This document shows positions 13,368 to 26,342 of a stretch of DNA of 64,000 nucleotides, piece after piece (the first letter of the stretch is position 1; the number at the start of each line of letters is the position of its first letter). Both the position numbers and the translations under genes were made by a program. This stretch comes from Coriolopsis trogii (lineage: Eukaryota; Basidiomycota; Agaricomycetes; Polyporales; Polyporaceae), in assembly GCA_020543525.1 (NCBI GenBank), contig JAHYIO010000005.1, positions 1,461,001-1,525,000 of the forward strand. The letters are read 5' to 3'. The notes below the pieces were generated by a model. It did not search any database and was not told where the DNA came from. It was given only the letters and a program-made list of their open reading frames with translations.

Positions 13368-14571
13368 AATAGAACACAATGCCTTGCTTCAGTTAATCGG
13401 ACTCGAAGACGTTCAGAGACTTTGTAGGTTTAGAATCTTGAGTAGACAAAAACCAGAAGAACACTAGGTACCGTCATCAGTAGACGTCCTCCAAAATGTA
13501 GCAATACCATCGTCCGTGACGTTTGTCACTCTACAGCTTTCTCGCACACGCTCTACAGTACCGGTCTCGTTTGGCACGATCCATTGAACGAGGCTGCTCG
13601 CTGTACGTCGGCCGCGCGCGAGCACTTCGTTGAGTCGTTTCGACATTCGGACCCTGCGCGGAACTGAGCGCTCTGCGCGAACTTATGTACCTGCGTATTG
13701 ATGATGCACGCAGCACTGCACATCCTGGGATCCGTGCGTCGGTATATGAAGTTCAAGCGTATCTGTGGCGGACAATCTATCGGCGCGAGTATGCGCCACG
13801 AGCGGACGACCACTGGCAGCGCACGAATAGTAGTGGAAAGGACGACTCCACACGCACGAGGATTCTCCACTCACGACCACAGGCGGCGGACACTTCTATG
13901 TAGCGAACGTTGTCCGTCCGCGGCCGGTTGTCCGCCAACCAAAAAGCAGAACGTCCCACCGGGCACGGGATCCAGCGATGAGCGTGACACTGTATCGCGG
14001 TTCGCTAACATGTACTAGGTACGAGGTGATAACGCTAAACAAACACAGACAAGAGCAGAGCAGAACAGGGAACGGTCCGAAGTTTTTGTTGATACACCGT
14101 CGCGCCGCGCGAGAGACGATGACTCTCGTTCAGGTATGTGCGTGCGCGGAGGAAGCGGGGGGGGGGGAGAGAAGGTGGGGGAGGATTACTCGTACACACA
14201 TAAGCCTATCCAAGAGATGATGGTGTCAGATGAACAGGGTGACGAGATACGGAGACAGCGGAGTAGTCGACACATGTCTAGTAGATGGGAAAAGAAGCGT
14301 GCGTCGCAGGGGGGTAGAGCGAAGCACTGGACGGGATTAAGAACACATAGTGGGGATGGGACCAGGGACCAAGACGGGTAACGAAAGCTGAAAAAAGCGC
14401 TAAAGCCCAACGAGCCCAACGAGTTTGACGGCGGGCTCGCGAAAGGTTCTACGAACGGGAGGAACGAAACGAAAAAGAGGCTACAACATACTGAGTCCCG
14501 CCGCCGGATAACTTATCGATTTCTTCCTTCTTCCTCTGCTCCAACACCTCCACGACACGCACACGGACGGC
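13368..14571. other. Convergent intergenic region, no gene seen
   Basis: This is the space between the 3' ends of URA2 and the purine permease, 1.2 kb. Overlapping frames at 13685-14381 have no recognisable domain. An 11-nt run of G (14157-14167) stands out. Confidence 0.5.
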
Positions 14572-17013
14572 CTACTGCCGACTCGGGAGCTGGTTCACCT
14601 CCGAGATCGTGAGGCTGCCCTTTGTATGCGACAGCTCGTCCACCTCCGACTCGCTCTCCCTCTGCCTCTTCTCAAGCGGCACATCGTTCTCCGCGCGCGC
14701 TCCGCGGCCGGTGAGGACCTTCACCCACCCGGGTACGATGCCCCCGGGCGGGATGACCCAGCGCTCGGCGAGGTCGTAGTTCGGGGGCATGATCCGCCCG
14801 CCGGTCGCCTTCCCGATCGTCCACGCGGAGCCGTTGATGAGCACGTACGAGATGATGCCCGCGATGACGCCGTACGCGATGTTGTACGAGAGAGGGATGA
14901 TGATGAGCGTGAGGAACGCGGGGACCGCGTCGCCGACGTAGTCCCAGTTGATCTCGCGCGCACTGCCGGACGAGGAGAATGAGAGTCAGTCGGTGAACAC
15001 AATGGGCGGACAAGCCGGACGTGGACTTACTTCCTGATCATGAGAGAGCCAACGATGACGAGAGTGCCGCCTGTTGCCCAGGCCGGGATGGAGGCGAAGA
15101 TGGGGGCGAAGAAGATGGAGATGAAGAACATGATCCCGGTGGCGATCGCCGTGATACCTGTCCTCCCGCCCTCGGCGATACCAGTAGCAGACTCGATAAA
15201 CGCAGTGACAGGAGAAGTACCCATGAGGGCACCCATGGAGATCGAGAACGCATCGACGCAGTAAGCAATAGTCGAGCCCTCAAAGTCGAGGGTCACAGGG
15301 TCACGGAGACCAGCGAACTTGGCCATGGAGTATAGCGTACCAGTCGTATCTGAAGGCGGAAATGTCAGCGGCAGGCATGGCGTAGAAGCATGGAGGATAC
15401 TGACCGAGGATGTCCACGTAGAGCAGAGTGACGAGTGCGTACCACACCTTGCCGTTACTGTAGCTATGCTGGAGAATGGTCAACGAGTTTGTCAAGTGTG
15501 CACACGACCTGACTCGACTCACGTCGAGAGCGTTTCCGACATGCTTCAGCGGCCAGAACGTGACGACTTGCTTGAAGAAATCAAAGGCAGCATCACCAGC
15601 CTCCGTATGAGGGAAATAGGTGACAGCGGTGCTACGGGGCCACGAGATGATAGAGGTGAGGAATATGCCGATGAGAAGGGAACCCTTGACGCGGTAGAGC
15701 ATCAAGAAGACCGTGAGAATGCTTTCAAAGCCGAGTTAGTTCATGTCGCAGTTCACACAATACCAGTTTCGACTTACCCGCCAACGAAGATGCCTAGCCA
15801 CATCGTCGGACTGCGCATCACCCTCGAGTTACAATATCCGGGGAGGTCCGCGGAGAGGTAATCCTCTGGATTGCAGCCTCCGAGGCCAACAAGATTCGTG
15901 GTGTCACCGCCAATGACACCCAAACCACCAGATGCTAAAAGATGACGAAGTCAGCGCGAGACCAGATATGGGCCAGATGCGCCACAGCAAAGATAAGTGG
16001 CATCCGGGGACCCAAACTCCGGAGGGCGCTATCTGGCTCCGCTCCGTACAACGCTTCAGGAACGGAACGAGAGAGCGTGTCCGGTGGAGTCCGGCAAATC
16101 GAGAGAGATAGAGGTACCCACAGAGACCAATGAATGCGATGAATAGGCCGATACCGGCACCGACAGCCATGACGAGAGACTGCGGCATGACGCGCGCCAA
16201 CCATTGACGAAGACCCAATAGCGAAAGAGCGAGGAAGATCCATCTGTGGAAGCGTGAGCAAGAATGTGAGCAAGGCAAGGACGCGTGTACTGACCCCTCC
16301 ATGAAGACGGCAGCCAAAGCTTCTCTATATGATATGAATCCCGAACCATGGAAGCCAACGACGGAATACGCGAGCTAATAGGATACGTCAGTATCTGAGG
16401 GTGTATGGCGCGCGGGGTGAGACTCACATAAGCGTTGAGGCCCAGTCCAGGGGCCATTCCGACGGGCAGATTTGCAAGCGCGCCCATGAGGACGGAGGAG
16501 AGTGCGGAGATGGAGGCGGTAGTGGTGATGAGGTCGCGCCGGAGCTCACCGAGGCAGGTATTGTAGGCGGGATCGGTGATGCAGCCATCGCCCGTCGGAC
16601 ACTCGCAAGTGCCTCCAGAATCAGTGAGGATGGAAGCGTTCACCGAGATCTGTGGAAGTGGTGCGGTCGGCAAAGCGCATATAGGAAAGCGCATATATGG
16701 AGAGGAGAAAATTGCACGCACGATGTATGCCATGGCGGCCCATGTCGTGATACCAGCACGGATCTCGGTCTGAATGGGATGGGGCAGATTGGATGGCTGT
16801 AAGAAACAGAAAGAGCAGAAGACACGCACCAAGAACCGAGAACCCTCACGCTCCTTCGGGTGACCTGAACCCTCGAGGCGGAAGTACCTCCCCACAACGG
16901 AATCCGCGACCTTCGCATGGGAATGAGCATGAGGATACTGAACGCCGTCGATATCCGAGGGCGGGGGAGGGGGGACTGACCTGGGCATTCAACCTGTCCG
17001 TGAAGCTGACCAT
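14572..17013 (-). CDS. azgA: AzgA-type purine (hypoxanthine/adenine/guanine) permease
   Basis: Eleven exons (17013-16981, 16937-16830, 16769-16722, 16649-16428, 16374-16295, 16243-16122, 15934-15778, 15721-15523, 15468-15405, 15349-15031, 14962-14572) join in frame to 580 residues, the usual length for AzgA. This family of proton symporters takes up adenine, guanine and hypoxanthine across the plasma membrane; it is related to the NCS2 uracil/xanthine permeases. Signatures seen: [15 protein letters not shown] near residue 125, [34 protein letters not shown] and the late PPNYDL, with about 12-14 hydrophobic spans. The cytosolic tail is hydrophilic. One intron is 187 nt, against 43-72 nt for the rest. 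It is convergent with URA2, so salvage uptake and de novo synthesis sit side by side, possibly by chance. Substrate range is inferred from the family. Confidence 0.93.
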
Positions 17014-19940
17014 GGTCGACGAGTGCAGAGATGCAAGAGAGAGACGCGGGGGGTGCGCATGGATGAGGGAGGAGCCATTTTATTCGTTCAGGGGCGACTC
17101 CTTCGATAAGCCAGAGCGGCCGTGCCAGAAGACCCACACTAGGCGCGTATTCGATCTTCCTCCTCCTCCCAGCGCTTACCCAGGCGAGGCTACGGCCCTC
17201 GGCGTCTCCGATCTCCCGACTCCCCGCCCGCGCCCACCGTCGCCTCCCAGTCTCCAGCCTGAGCTGCCCGTGTCCAAGCCTTTTCTGCGCCCTGGGCTGC
17301 CGATACCGTCCTGAGTGGGTACCTCGCCGCGCGGGTCTATACCACATCTGGAGCGCCCCACGAGCACCGATCGACCACTCTGGGTTCAAATTGAGAGCCT
17401 GATGCAGTGTCTGCACTCATTCACCCTCGCCCAGCGGCGACATTGCGAACCTCGCATCGCTATAGCTTCGCAGTATCATAGACACCAGATGCCTCCAAAA
17501 TACTCCCTCTGTCTCTCCACCCCTCGTGCTATCTCCCATCGCGGAAGGAACCCCCGCCGTCATCCCCCGTAGGTTCTTTCCGGTCGGGCGAAGGGCACAC
17601 GCCCGGACAACGGTGAGAGCGCATATGGCACCCAGGGAAGGTCCCATGTGCACACGATATCTCAACACGCCCGCTTTCGGCCGGCTTGATCATTTTGGAC
17701 ATAACTGTCATCAATCATTATCAGACGTCCCGAACGGGAGTGTCCGCCTTCGTATACGTAGCATCCACAACATCGCTCTAGCAGAGCCAAATCTGAAATG
17801 TCCCCAGCCACATGATAGCTGCGCGTATGGACGCATATCACTACTTCTCCTCTCGACTCCAACGTTCACGCTGAAGGTACGCTTCTCACGTGATTATGGT
17901 GATGGGCATTACGACTAGACTCTGATACGATGCATGTACTTCCCCCAAGAGAGCTTCTCGCGCGGAGTCCACGCGAGTACGCCTTGCATCCGAGGGCAAC
18001 GTAGTACATATGTGGCGGCGTTGACAGCTGGTACGGATGAGGTTACGATCGATACTCACAAGCTTGGTCGAAACCCGGATCCGCAGAAGAAGTCCCCTAT
18101 TACCGCCCCCTTTCCCCGTTCCGCCCGCCCATGAACAGGACCACGCTCGTCGAAGTTCGTGAGTCGTGGGATGTACATATGGACGCGCGGAGTTCGTTCA
18201 CAAGCTAGAAGGTAAAGTCCAGGGTACCGGTGTATCCTGCTCTACTGCCGTGTGCCAGAAACTCATTGCTCGCGACCATGGCGACATTTTTCGAATATTC
18301 TGTACACATGGCCATGCATCTGAGAAGACACAGCAGACCACCTGAGCAGAAACAAGAACTGCGCAGCGCCGCTCATCCCCGCTCGTCGCCTCGAGCTCGT
18401 TCTACAGACATACTACAATCCCTTCGCTTGGGACCCTCCGATCGTATACGAGTTACAAGGATCGCTTGGAAACCGTGTCAAGGCACGCGCACAGCGTACC
18501 TCGACATCTGAGTACTTACACAGCGAATCTCAGTCTGGCCCGTCCGGTTCTCTGGGCATCCAGCTTCACCGGTCAGATTTCGAACCATCCCGTGAGTACG
18601 CGTATCACAGCAACCGGGGATTTAGCCTTCCATCCGTTCCCCCGGATCTCGTAGCCCAATCAGAGTTTCCTGCATGGAACGTTAACCCTTCCGGACCCCG
18701 AACCTTCTCGTTCAACGCAGTAGTCTTCGGTCTCCGTCTTTCTGACCGGTGCTTTTATGTATGCATGCGCATAACGAGAACGGGCGCCGCACTCGAAGGA
18801 GATCGCTGGGGGACGTCTTACCTGTCGTAACTTGTGATACTGTATGACAGACGGAACTCGGATGCCCCCCCAACGTCCGTCCCTCCGTGAGCAGCGCGCA
18901 CACACACAAGCACACGCACCGCGACGGCGCGACGGGGTCTGGCCCGGACAGAACCGAAATCGCAATGCGCAACCAAGTTACGAACTCGGGAGATGCCCAG
19001 CGCGCCAGCGATTTCTGATATGTGCGGACCCGGAAGGACCTGGCCCCTGGGCGTGAGCCACAGGCACGCATGGAATGTGGAAAAGCGCGCGCAGCGATGG
19101 ATACCGAATGCGCTGGCTTTTCCGCGTTTTCGGCGGATAACAGACTGAGACTACGTACGCTGGGTTTCTGATCGTCTGTCGTAGCGATGACTTTCGAACC
19201 TGTTTGAGTTGCGCCATCGCCTGACATCAATTTGGAACATACGGTGATAGATGCACATGAATGCCCCGACGAGGTTCGGTACCCTGGTCGACGACATCAG
19301 GACATGGACGGTGGCGAGCGTCGTGCCAGGTACAGAAGCTTAAGAGTGAGTAACACCGACTCGCGATTGAAGGAGGTTGCCAACTGCTGGAGGGTCCGAC
19401 AGATCGTGGTTGCGCGCGGCGCTGGCCATTGCAAGGAGGCTTGGTCAAGGATCGAGTCTGCCGGCGGGAAGAGATAGACTCGGATCCTACCAGATAGGGT
19501 GCTGGTGGCAAGGAGACGAGAATCTGGCAGTAACGGTACTCACAAGACGGGAAGTCTGCGGGCTTGCACCTCAAATATAACTGTCTGGAGCTTATGACTC
19601 GTTAAGATAGCGTCACAATCGACTTAGCGTTGTACTTGGAGATTGTCGTCCTGGTACTTAAGACAAGACAACAGGCTCAAGCGCCCGCGGTGGACGACAG
19701 TAGCACGTGTTTCGAGCACTGCCCTGAAATGGGCGCTTCGCATGGTCTGTCGCCAGGAAAGGCAATTCAAGACTTGGACTTGACTGTTTCCCCACAGACA
19801 CGCCGGCGAAGGAATCTGCGCTGTTCTCCACGCACAGACCTTCCATCAGCATCATAGTAAGCCTCGAAAAGCGTTCTGATCTGCCGAGCTTACACCCTGA
19901 CTCGCCCCCGTTCTACACAGAACCCAGACTGTGACTTGCC
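17014..19940. other. No gene recognised
   Basis: These 2.9 kb separate the divergent purine permease and GPI18 genes. They contain only overlapping frames under about 260 codons with no domain that I recognise. The longest minus frame (16640-17416) runs into exons and introns of the permease and is a shadow. Both promoters should lie at the ends of the stretch. Confidence 0.5.
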
Positions 19941-21512
19941 ATGTCATCGCCGAGGAATCCGACTCAGGCGACCCCTCTCCTGCGCGCCGGACTCCCTTCC
20001 GCCGCCAACCACAAAAGGGTCCTTCTCGCGCTGTCTGCTGCGGCAACGGTTGCGACTTTTGGCCTGACTCTGCTCTCAAGTCAGCTGCCGCTGTTCGATT
20101 CCTCGCCGCACGTCTTACTGCCCCCGCCCCCAGCAACGGAAGGGTCCTGGCACTCGCTCAAGCGTACGCTCGCGTCGGCCGTGCTGCGGTGGGATGCGTT
20201 CTATTTTGCACACATCGCGAGGGAGGGGTACGTATACGAGCAGGAATGGGCCTTCTTCCCTGGGGCGCCCCTCGTCATGCGCGGCGTGGGCCGCTTGGTG
20301 GGCCTCCTCAGCCCCTCATCCTCGTCAGCGTTAGGATCAGCCTGGCAGTTGGGCTGGGGAGATGTCCTGCTCGGCGGAATGGTCTCGTCGGCATTCTCGA
20401 TCATGTCGGTGCTTGTGCTTTATGATCTGACGCTTGAACACATGGAGTCGACAAGTGTGGCGTTCTTGGTCTCGTTGTTGTCTCTGCTGCCGAGCAGTCC
20501 GGTCACGTTGCGGATGGCGGGGTACACCGAGCCGTTCTTCACTTTTCTATCGTACCAAGGTGCGTTTTGCTCCCGCATATAGCTCAGGAGACCGCTTTGT
20601 TACACCACGCGATTTGGCAGGGATGCTCCGCTGTGCTCGCCAACAGTGGTCCCTTGCGGCATGCTGCTTTGCTCTAGCCGGCACGTTCCGCTCGAACGGG
20701 ATCCTAATCAGCGGCTTCCTGGTCTGGGGAATGCTCGTAGAGCCCCATCTACATCGTCAGAAGGTAAGAAGCCGACTTTTGTCAACGTTCATCGACGTTG
20801 ACCCGACGCTATCCAGATATCTCTCGGCACCGTCGCTCTGTCGGGCGTGCTCTCATCGCTAGTGCTCCTTCCCTTCGCCTACCACCAATACACCGCATAC
20901 GTCGCGTTCTGCGCGGATCCGGAAGTGGACGAGCTCGATCGGGAGTATTTCTGTTACGACATCCCTCCGTTGATCTATAGCTATGTCCAGTCGAGATACT
21001 GGGGTGTCGGTTTCATGAACTACTGGACTCTGCAGCAACTGCCCAACTTCCTCCTCGCTGCCCCGCCTCTCGCTCTGCTCTTCTCCTTCACGACGCACTA
21101 CATCCGGGTGGCCCTCTTCCCGCGTCTCCGCGACTTCCTCGCTCCGTCCCAGCTTCCCCAAGCACAAGCACAATCATCCGACTCGGAGACCCCAGATACG
21201 GGGAAGACACACGATGCCCCCGACGAGCCATCGCCCTCGCCCTCGCCCTCGCCCTCGCCCTCGTCGTCCCCTTTCCTCCAGCCGTCGCTCGCTCCACACG
21301 TGATCCACGCGCTGCTCACGGCGCTCCTCCTCCTCTTCGCGTCCCACACGCAGATCGTCCTCCGCCTCGCGGCGTCGATGCCGACCACGTACTGGGCCGC
21401 CGCGTGGCTGCTCGTCGAGCGACCCGAGTGGGGCGCGCGTTGGGTCGCCTGGAGCGTCGTGTGGGGGGCGGTGAGCTGTGTGTTGTGGGGGGTTTTCTTG
21501 CCGCCTGCGTGA
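19941..21512 (+). CDS. GPI18: GPI mannosyltransferase 2 (PIG-V family)
   Basis: Three exons (19941-20559, 20621-20763, 20817-21512) give 485 residues, close to human PIG-V (493) and yeast Gpi18 (433). The enzyme adds the second mannose to the glycosylphosphatidylinositol anchor precursor in the endoplasmic reticulum, using dolichol-phosphate mannose. Seen: a first hydrophobic span at about residues 28-48, the family's luminal RWDAFYFAHIAREGY motif with the conserved WD, then EWAFFPGAP, MAGYTEPFF, FRSNG and a late QYWNVGF-like stretch (SRYWGVGFMNYW), with many membrane spans. A Ser-Pro dipeptide repeat in an inserted loop (21231-21262) separates the last spans and is not part of the family core. 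The start is the first ATG; an upstream G-rich leader has no better candidate. Confidence 0.93.
21231..21262 (+). repeat. Hexanucleotide tandem repeat inside GPI18
   Basis: About five copies of TCGCCC encode alternating Ser-Pro in a hydrophilic loop of the mannosyltransferase. It is in frame (6-nt unit), so unit gain or loss would change loop length without breaking the protein. Confidence 0.85.
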
Positions 21513-23357
21513 GACTGGCTTGGAGGTGTTGCGATGCGGGAATGGGGGCGGTGCCGATATCGACGCTGGCTTGTGTACCACGCTGGGTCCAATTTGAGGC
21601 GGATCTCCTAGCAACCGCAGGGACAAGGAATCACACCTGTCGACGTCTTGTATGCAGGTGTCTCGCACGTTACTTCAAGTTTTTGTGCCGCTTGTGGTCC
21701 CAAGACTCTTCCTCGTTGCGTCTTCCACGACATGATCTTTGTGCTCTTCGTATCCCTGGCTTTGTGCCATGATCTCACTCACGTCCGACGCACGCTCTGC
21801 CAACCCTTGTCTCTCATCCACGTTACATCGCCAGAAGAGGCGGAAGGACACACTTACTCACTACCGTGGGATGCGCTGATGACGACTACGGTTGGACGGA
21901 CGAGCGGGCATCGGGGCATACAAAGCATCCTTGTCTTCGGATCCCTGCACGATCGACGAACGCCACGCAGGCTGCTATTTGTCTGGAAGGACAAAACCCC
22001 CCCGGTGGACGTGGGGGATGAGACGATGAGTGTTGCTCTATCGCCAGGAAGCGCTGTGTCCCGTGGACATTGTATCATATCATATAACGCTTGACCGAAT
22101 AGCACGAGTGCAAGCCCCTGCCTGGTCTGTCATTCGACCCGCGTGTGCGAGTCAGCGTCGTTCAGACGGTCCACGACGACATTGCGTCCGGGCTTGTTCG
22201 ACAAGTGATGTCCGTGGTGTATGAGTAGTAGCCTGCGAGACAAGCAGGAGAATCGTGGTGTGCATGCCGATGACTGCTTCGCCAGGATTCGCAGATCATA
22301 AGTTGGTACTTGATGAAAGTTTGTCTTGGACCAGACGCTTTGACCATGATAGGATCGGCGTACTAGAGCACTTGACGTCATTCGTCCTCGCCTTCAGGAC
22401 GAGAACAACTCGTGCACGCAGGTGCTACCGTGCTACATCTAAGGCGGGAAACGAGTCTGGATGAAAGTCTTTGAATGTCAAGAATAAGTACGCAAGCGTG
22501 TTCGCATTCTGCCTCGAGCTACCTAGCAGTGAACACATACGAAATTGGCACACAACGCGCGGCACAGGTCAAGTGGTTTGTATATCATCTGCAGATGCCA
22601 GTAGCTGCTAGATCCGAGGTACTTTGACGGGTCGTGCCGCCATCGGCCGCTGAAGATCTAGACCGCAGAGTCCATCAGTGGGATGGGCACACGTATAATA
22701 TGGGATTGCTTGGTGGTTGAATGTGTGATGTCAGTGGGAGGAAGTAGTGTATATCTATCACATCGGCCACCGGACTCTGGGGCTTGAAGTCAAGTCCCAA
22801 GGTACTTGGATCGATTGCGAGTCCCCTACACCATATTCCTAGGCCTCGCGAGCACACATGACAATTCGGATAGCAACATGGAACTGATTGCGTTGCATGA
22901 AGACCGGAGACTGGCACTTACTTTAAAAGCTCATGAGGTGCGCGTGGCGGCACGTGGAGATGTGCTTATGCCATACTCGGAGGCTTGTGGCTTATCCATT
23001 GATTCTCAACCCCATCGGACTCCATACTCACCCATGTTTCGCTGTTTCTCGTGCCACAAACCACCGTTGAGAGGTCTCGGACATGGCTGGACTGGAGCGA
23101 GAACGTGCAGGCAAGCGGACTGTGGAGGCGCCAGGTGGGGAGGGGCGGAGCACGTGAGGGGCAATAAGGATAGCCGAGTCGTACGACCCGACTCTCGCGA
23201 AAAATCCTGGTCAATAAAACCCGCACAGGCCAACACACACGCTCGCCACGGCGGTTGTCTCCTCCCATTTGCCTCCGCATCCGGCGCGTCGCGGACAGTC
23301 TCCAGACTCTAACGGAAAGTCTAACGTCCCCGCCCGAACGACACCCCTACCGCCATC
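21513..23357. other. Intergenic, promoter of the sterol oxidase at its right end
   Basis: GPI18 and ERG25 are both on the plus strand with 1.8 kb between them. No frame here has a recognisable domain. The CACGTG element at 23151 and an A/T-rich CAATAAAA at about 23211-23218 are the only candidate control sites that I can point to. Confidence 0.45.
23151..23156 (+). promoter_or_regulatory. CACGTG E-box upstream of ERG25
   Basis: A perfect CACGTG palindrome lies 202 nt upstream of the ERG25 start codon. Basic helix-loop-helix factors bind E-boxes, and sterol-regulated fungal genes are commonly controlled by SREBP-type factors of this class. The site is short and could occur by chance. Confidence 0.3.
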
Positions 23358-24558
23358 ATGAACTCTACGGCGACAGGCGCACATGCGACAGCGCACCAGC
23401 TGTACGCGAGTGCGGGCATCGACTTCACCAAACTCAACTGGCTGGAGACCCAGTGGGTGGCTTGGTATCTTTGGCTCGACAACCCCATCCTCGCGACGGG
23501 TCTTGCCAGCTTCCTCCTGCACGAGGTGCGTGTGTTCCTGGTGACGCTATGAATACCGGTATCTGAATGTCTCCTGTTCGACAGATCGTCTACTTTGGCC
23601 GCTGCCTACCCTGGATCATCATCGACGCTATCCCATATTTCAGGAAATGGAAGCTCCAGCCAGCCAAGATTCCTACGGTTGCTGAGCAGTGGGAGTGCAC
23701 GAAGCAGGTCCTCTTCTCACATTTCATGGTCGAGCTCCCTGTGGTACGTCTTCTCTTCGTTCCTGGGCCTTTGTTCCTGGCCGTGTACCGACACGCCTTG
23801 TCTCGCCCCGCAGATATGGCTCTTCCACCCAATGGCTGAGGCTTTCGGCATGTCGACCTGGCAAGTGCCTTTCCCCGCATGGCAGAAGCAAGCGTACCAG
23901 GTCGCGTTCTTCTTCGTCTTCGAGGACATGTTCCACTTTTTCGCCCACCGTGCGCTCCACTGGGGCCCGCTCTACAAGCACATTCACAAGATCCACCACA
24001 AGTACTCGGCCCCCTTCGGTCTCGCGGCGGAGTATGCGCACCCGGCTGAAGTCATGATCCTGGGCACGGGTACGATCGCAGGTCCCCTGCTGTACTGCGC
24101 GTTCCGCCGCGACCTCCACATTGTCACCGTCTACATCTGGATCATCCTGCGTCTGTTCCAGGCCATTGACGCGCACAGTGGATACGGTGAGTACTCGTTC
24201 ATTGGTGTCCCGACTCGATCCTCCCATGGATTTGGGCTCATGTTCGTCCGCAGACTTCCCATGGTCGCTCCAGCATATCCTCCCCTTCTGGTCGGGTGCT
24301 GAGCACCACGACTTCCACCACATGGCGTTCGTGAACAACTTCTCGACGTCCTTCCGCTGGTGTGACCGTCTCTTCGGCACCGACGACAAGTATCGGGAGT
24401 ACCGCAAGCGTGTGAACGCTATGAAGAAGCAAAACCTCTCGAAGGAGGAGTATGAGGCGATGGAGCGCAAGATGATCGCAGAGGCCGAGCAGGAGGGTCT
24501 CCGTGCCGAGGCTGAGGTCGAACAGTACACGTTCTCCGGCAAGAAGAAGGCGGAGTAG
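23358..24558 (+). CDS. ERG25: C4-methylsterol oxidase
   Basis: Four exons (23358-23525, 23585-23743, 23814-24186, 24254-24558) give 334 residues, slightly longer than yeast Erg25 (309). The enzyme is a di-iron, membrane-bound oxygenase of the endoplasmic reticulum that oxidises the C4 methyl groups of 4,4-dimethylzymosterol during ergosterol synthesis. The three histidine boxes of the fatty-acid-hydroxylase superfamily are intact: HRALH (residues 154-158), HKIHH (167-171) and HHDFHH (251-256). Hydrophobic spans lie near residues 35-60, 95-115 and 185-225. The C-terminus is a charged Lys/Glu helix ending in KKKAE, so a lysine-rich ER-retrieval-like tail is present but not in the canonical KKxx position. 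All intron phases agree. Confidence 0.95.
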
Positions 24559-24815
24559 GGGTGTCGGGTACGAGGTTCACGCATCATGGGGGTTTATGAT
24601 TCATATTAGAGACATTATCCACACGGCGGTGCTTTAGATACACATGCCTAATGTAACGATACCATCATTTCTTGGTCCAAAACACTCGCTGGTCCTACGT
24701 CTTGAGTAGGATTATGAGCACTCCGAGAATCTGACCCATCTTTTGGGCGCGAACGTCCCATCCTTGACGGGTGCTCATTGTACGTTGTCCACACTGAGTC
24801 CTGTCGAAGAGCTCA

Positions 24816-25675
24816 CTACAGTATGACTTTAGAGTATGGTACTAGAGCCTCCAAGAGCCTTGCCCAATGGCCTCCGTCCCATGCCTCCACAGCTTTCCAC
24901 TCCGCGTCATCCTCACCAAAGACTTTCTTCATCCACTGCAGCCTTGCTGCGACCATGAAGTCCGCTAGGGAAGGCTCATCACCCATGACGAAGACCTTCG
25001 TCCTCCCGTCCGCCTCGATCCAGCCCTTTATCTTCCCGAACCCCCCTTCGACCTCTCTCCATCGCTGCTTCCGCAGCTCGCTCCCCACCGGAGCCCACTC
25101 TTCCATCCTACCGCCCAGCTGCCATTCCCTCGCGGCCCTATAAAATCCCCGACTGGCCTGGTGCAAACGCTCCAATCCCAACGGCATGACGAGCAGCCTC
25201 ATCTGCGGAAAAAGCACCGCGTCCATCGCGACCTGGAACGCCTCGTGCAGCGCGTCAGTGCCAGGGGGCATGGCGCGCGGGGTCTCGGGGTACGTGGCGT
25301 CGAGGTAGCGCGCGATGGGGAGCGAGTCTGCGATGCCCGTGCCTGTGTTCGGGTCGTAGATCGCGGGCAGGGTGCGGTAGGGCGTTCCGTCAGGGCGGGC
25401 CGACGTGGGCTTGGCGCCGATGGCGGCGCAGGTGGACTCGATGTCGGGGTATTCGACCCAGACGGTCTTGTATGGGAGGCGCTTGTAGTTCAGCGTGTAC
25501 CTGTCGACGAACCTGAGGTCAGTATGGGAGCGCTGCCAGTGGAGGTTTCCTGGCGGCAGGCTAAGATGTGAAGGGGAGGGAAGCGGGAGGCATACCGGAT
25601 CCGCCAGGTGTTGGGAGACCAGGCCGTACCCTTCACGTTTCCTGGGATATCGTAGAAGACGATAGGCTCTGGCAT
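24816..25675 (-). CDS. Glutathione S-transferase, fungal etherase-like class
   Basis: Two exons (25675-25596, 25512-24816; 83-nt intron) give 258 residues. The N-terminal half (about 1-95) has the thioredoxin-like GST fold: IVFYDIPG at the start, LPYKTVWVEYPDIE, then GTPYRTLPAIYD and the glutathione-binding ADSLPIARYLD. The second half is the all-helical GST C-terminal domain with MGDEPSLADFMVAARL near its end. This fits the basidiomycete FuA/etherase-like class related to bacterial LigE beta-etherases, often expanded in wood-decay fungi; the physiological substrate is not known from sequence. The ATG at 25675 is chosen over an upstream ATG (25723) because the family starts right before this strand. 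It is convergent with ERG25, 257 nt apart. Confidence 0.88.
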
Positions 25676-26342
25676 GTTGCGGTCAGGGTATGGAGAGGGG
25701 TTTGTCGGTCTGATGTCAACCACGGCGGGGTGAGTTCAACCAAGTCTGTTGCGCACTATCAATACAGTGATAATACCGCCGGGGACGGACTTCGCGGGAA
25801 CGTGGATATTCCTGGATAATGTCCGAGTCGATCTACCAACTGGTGATCTTCGAGCTGCGGACCTGATAGTGAAAGGTAGTGCTAGTATTGATACCGTTGA
25901 ATGCAGATTGAAGGGACGCATCGTGGGTAGGACTCTTTTGTGGAGAAGGACTTGGTGCGACGATTGGGTTTGATGAAGACAGCCCGGGACCACATACCAC
26001 ACTTGCCTATAAAGTTTGACTTGAATCTCGGACGTCGGCCTGGGTGAGTCGACAGAGTGATAGGGTTCAAAAGACGAGAATAGTATTACACCCAAATGTT
26101 CGGACGAGGACATATGTGTGGATACGTTCGGTGGGTCGAGACATGGTGTAGCAGGGGCAGCAGGGCTCCGGGTCATGATTGGAGGGGTTAAGTCGGGAGA
26201 TTCTAGCTGTGACGGCCAAAAAAGGATGTTGTGACTGAGGCGCCGCCACAGGCCAGGGCCAAGCTGCAGCTAACCGGCTTTGACGTTGACCACCATCTCC
26301 CCATTCGTCCTGTCTCCTCTGCTCGCCGCTCCATGTTCAACG
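25676..26342. other. Divergent promoter region, no gene seen
   Basis: These 667 nt separate the divergent GST and F-box genes. Overlapping frames of 60-146 codons lack any recognisable domain. No specific control site is claimed. Confidence 0.45.

Noticed and set aside
16056..16988. 310-codon minus-strand open frame
   Set aside because: It reads through several introns of the purine permease that happen to lack stops; spliced exons restore the family sequence.
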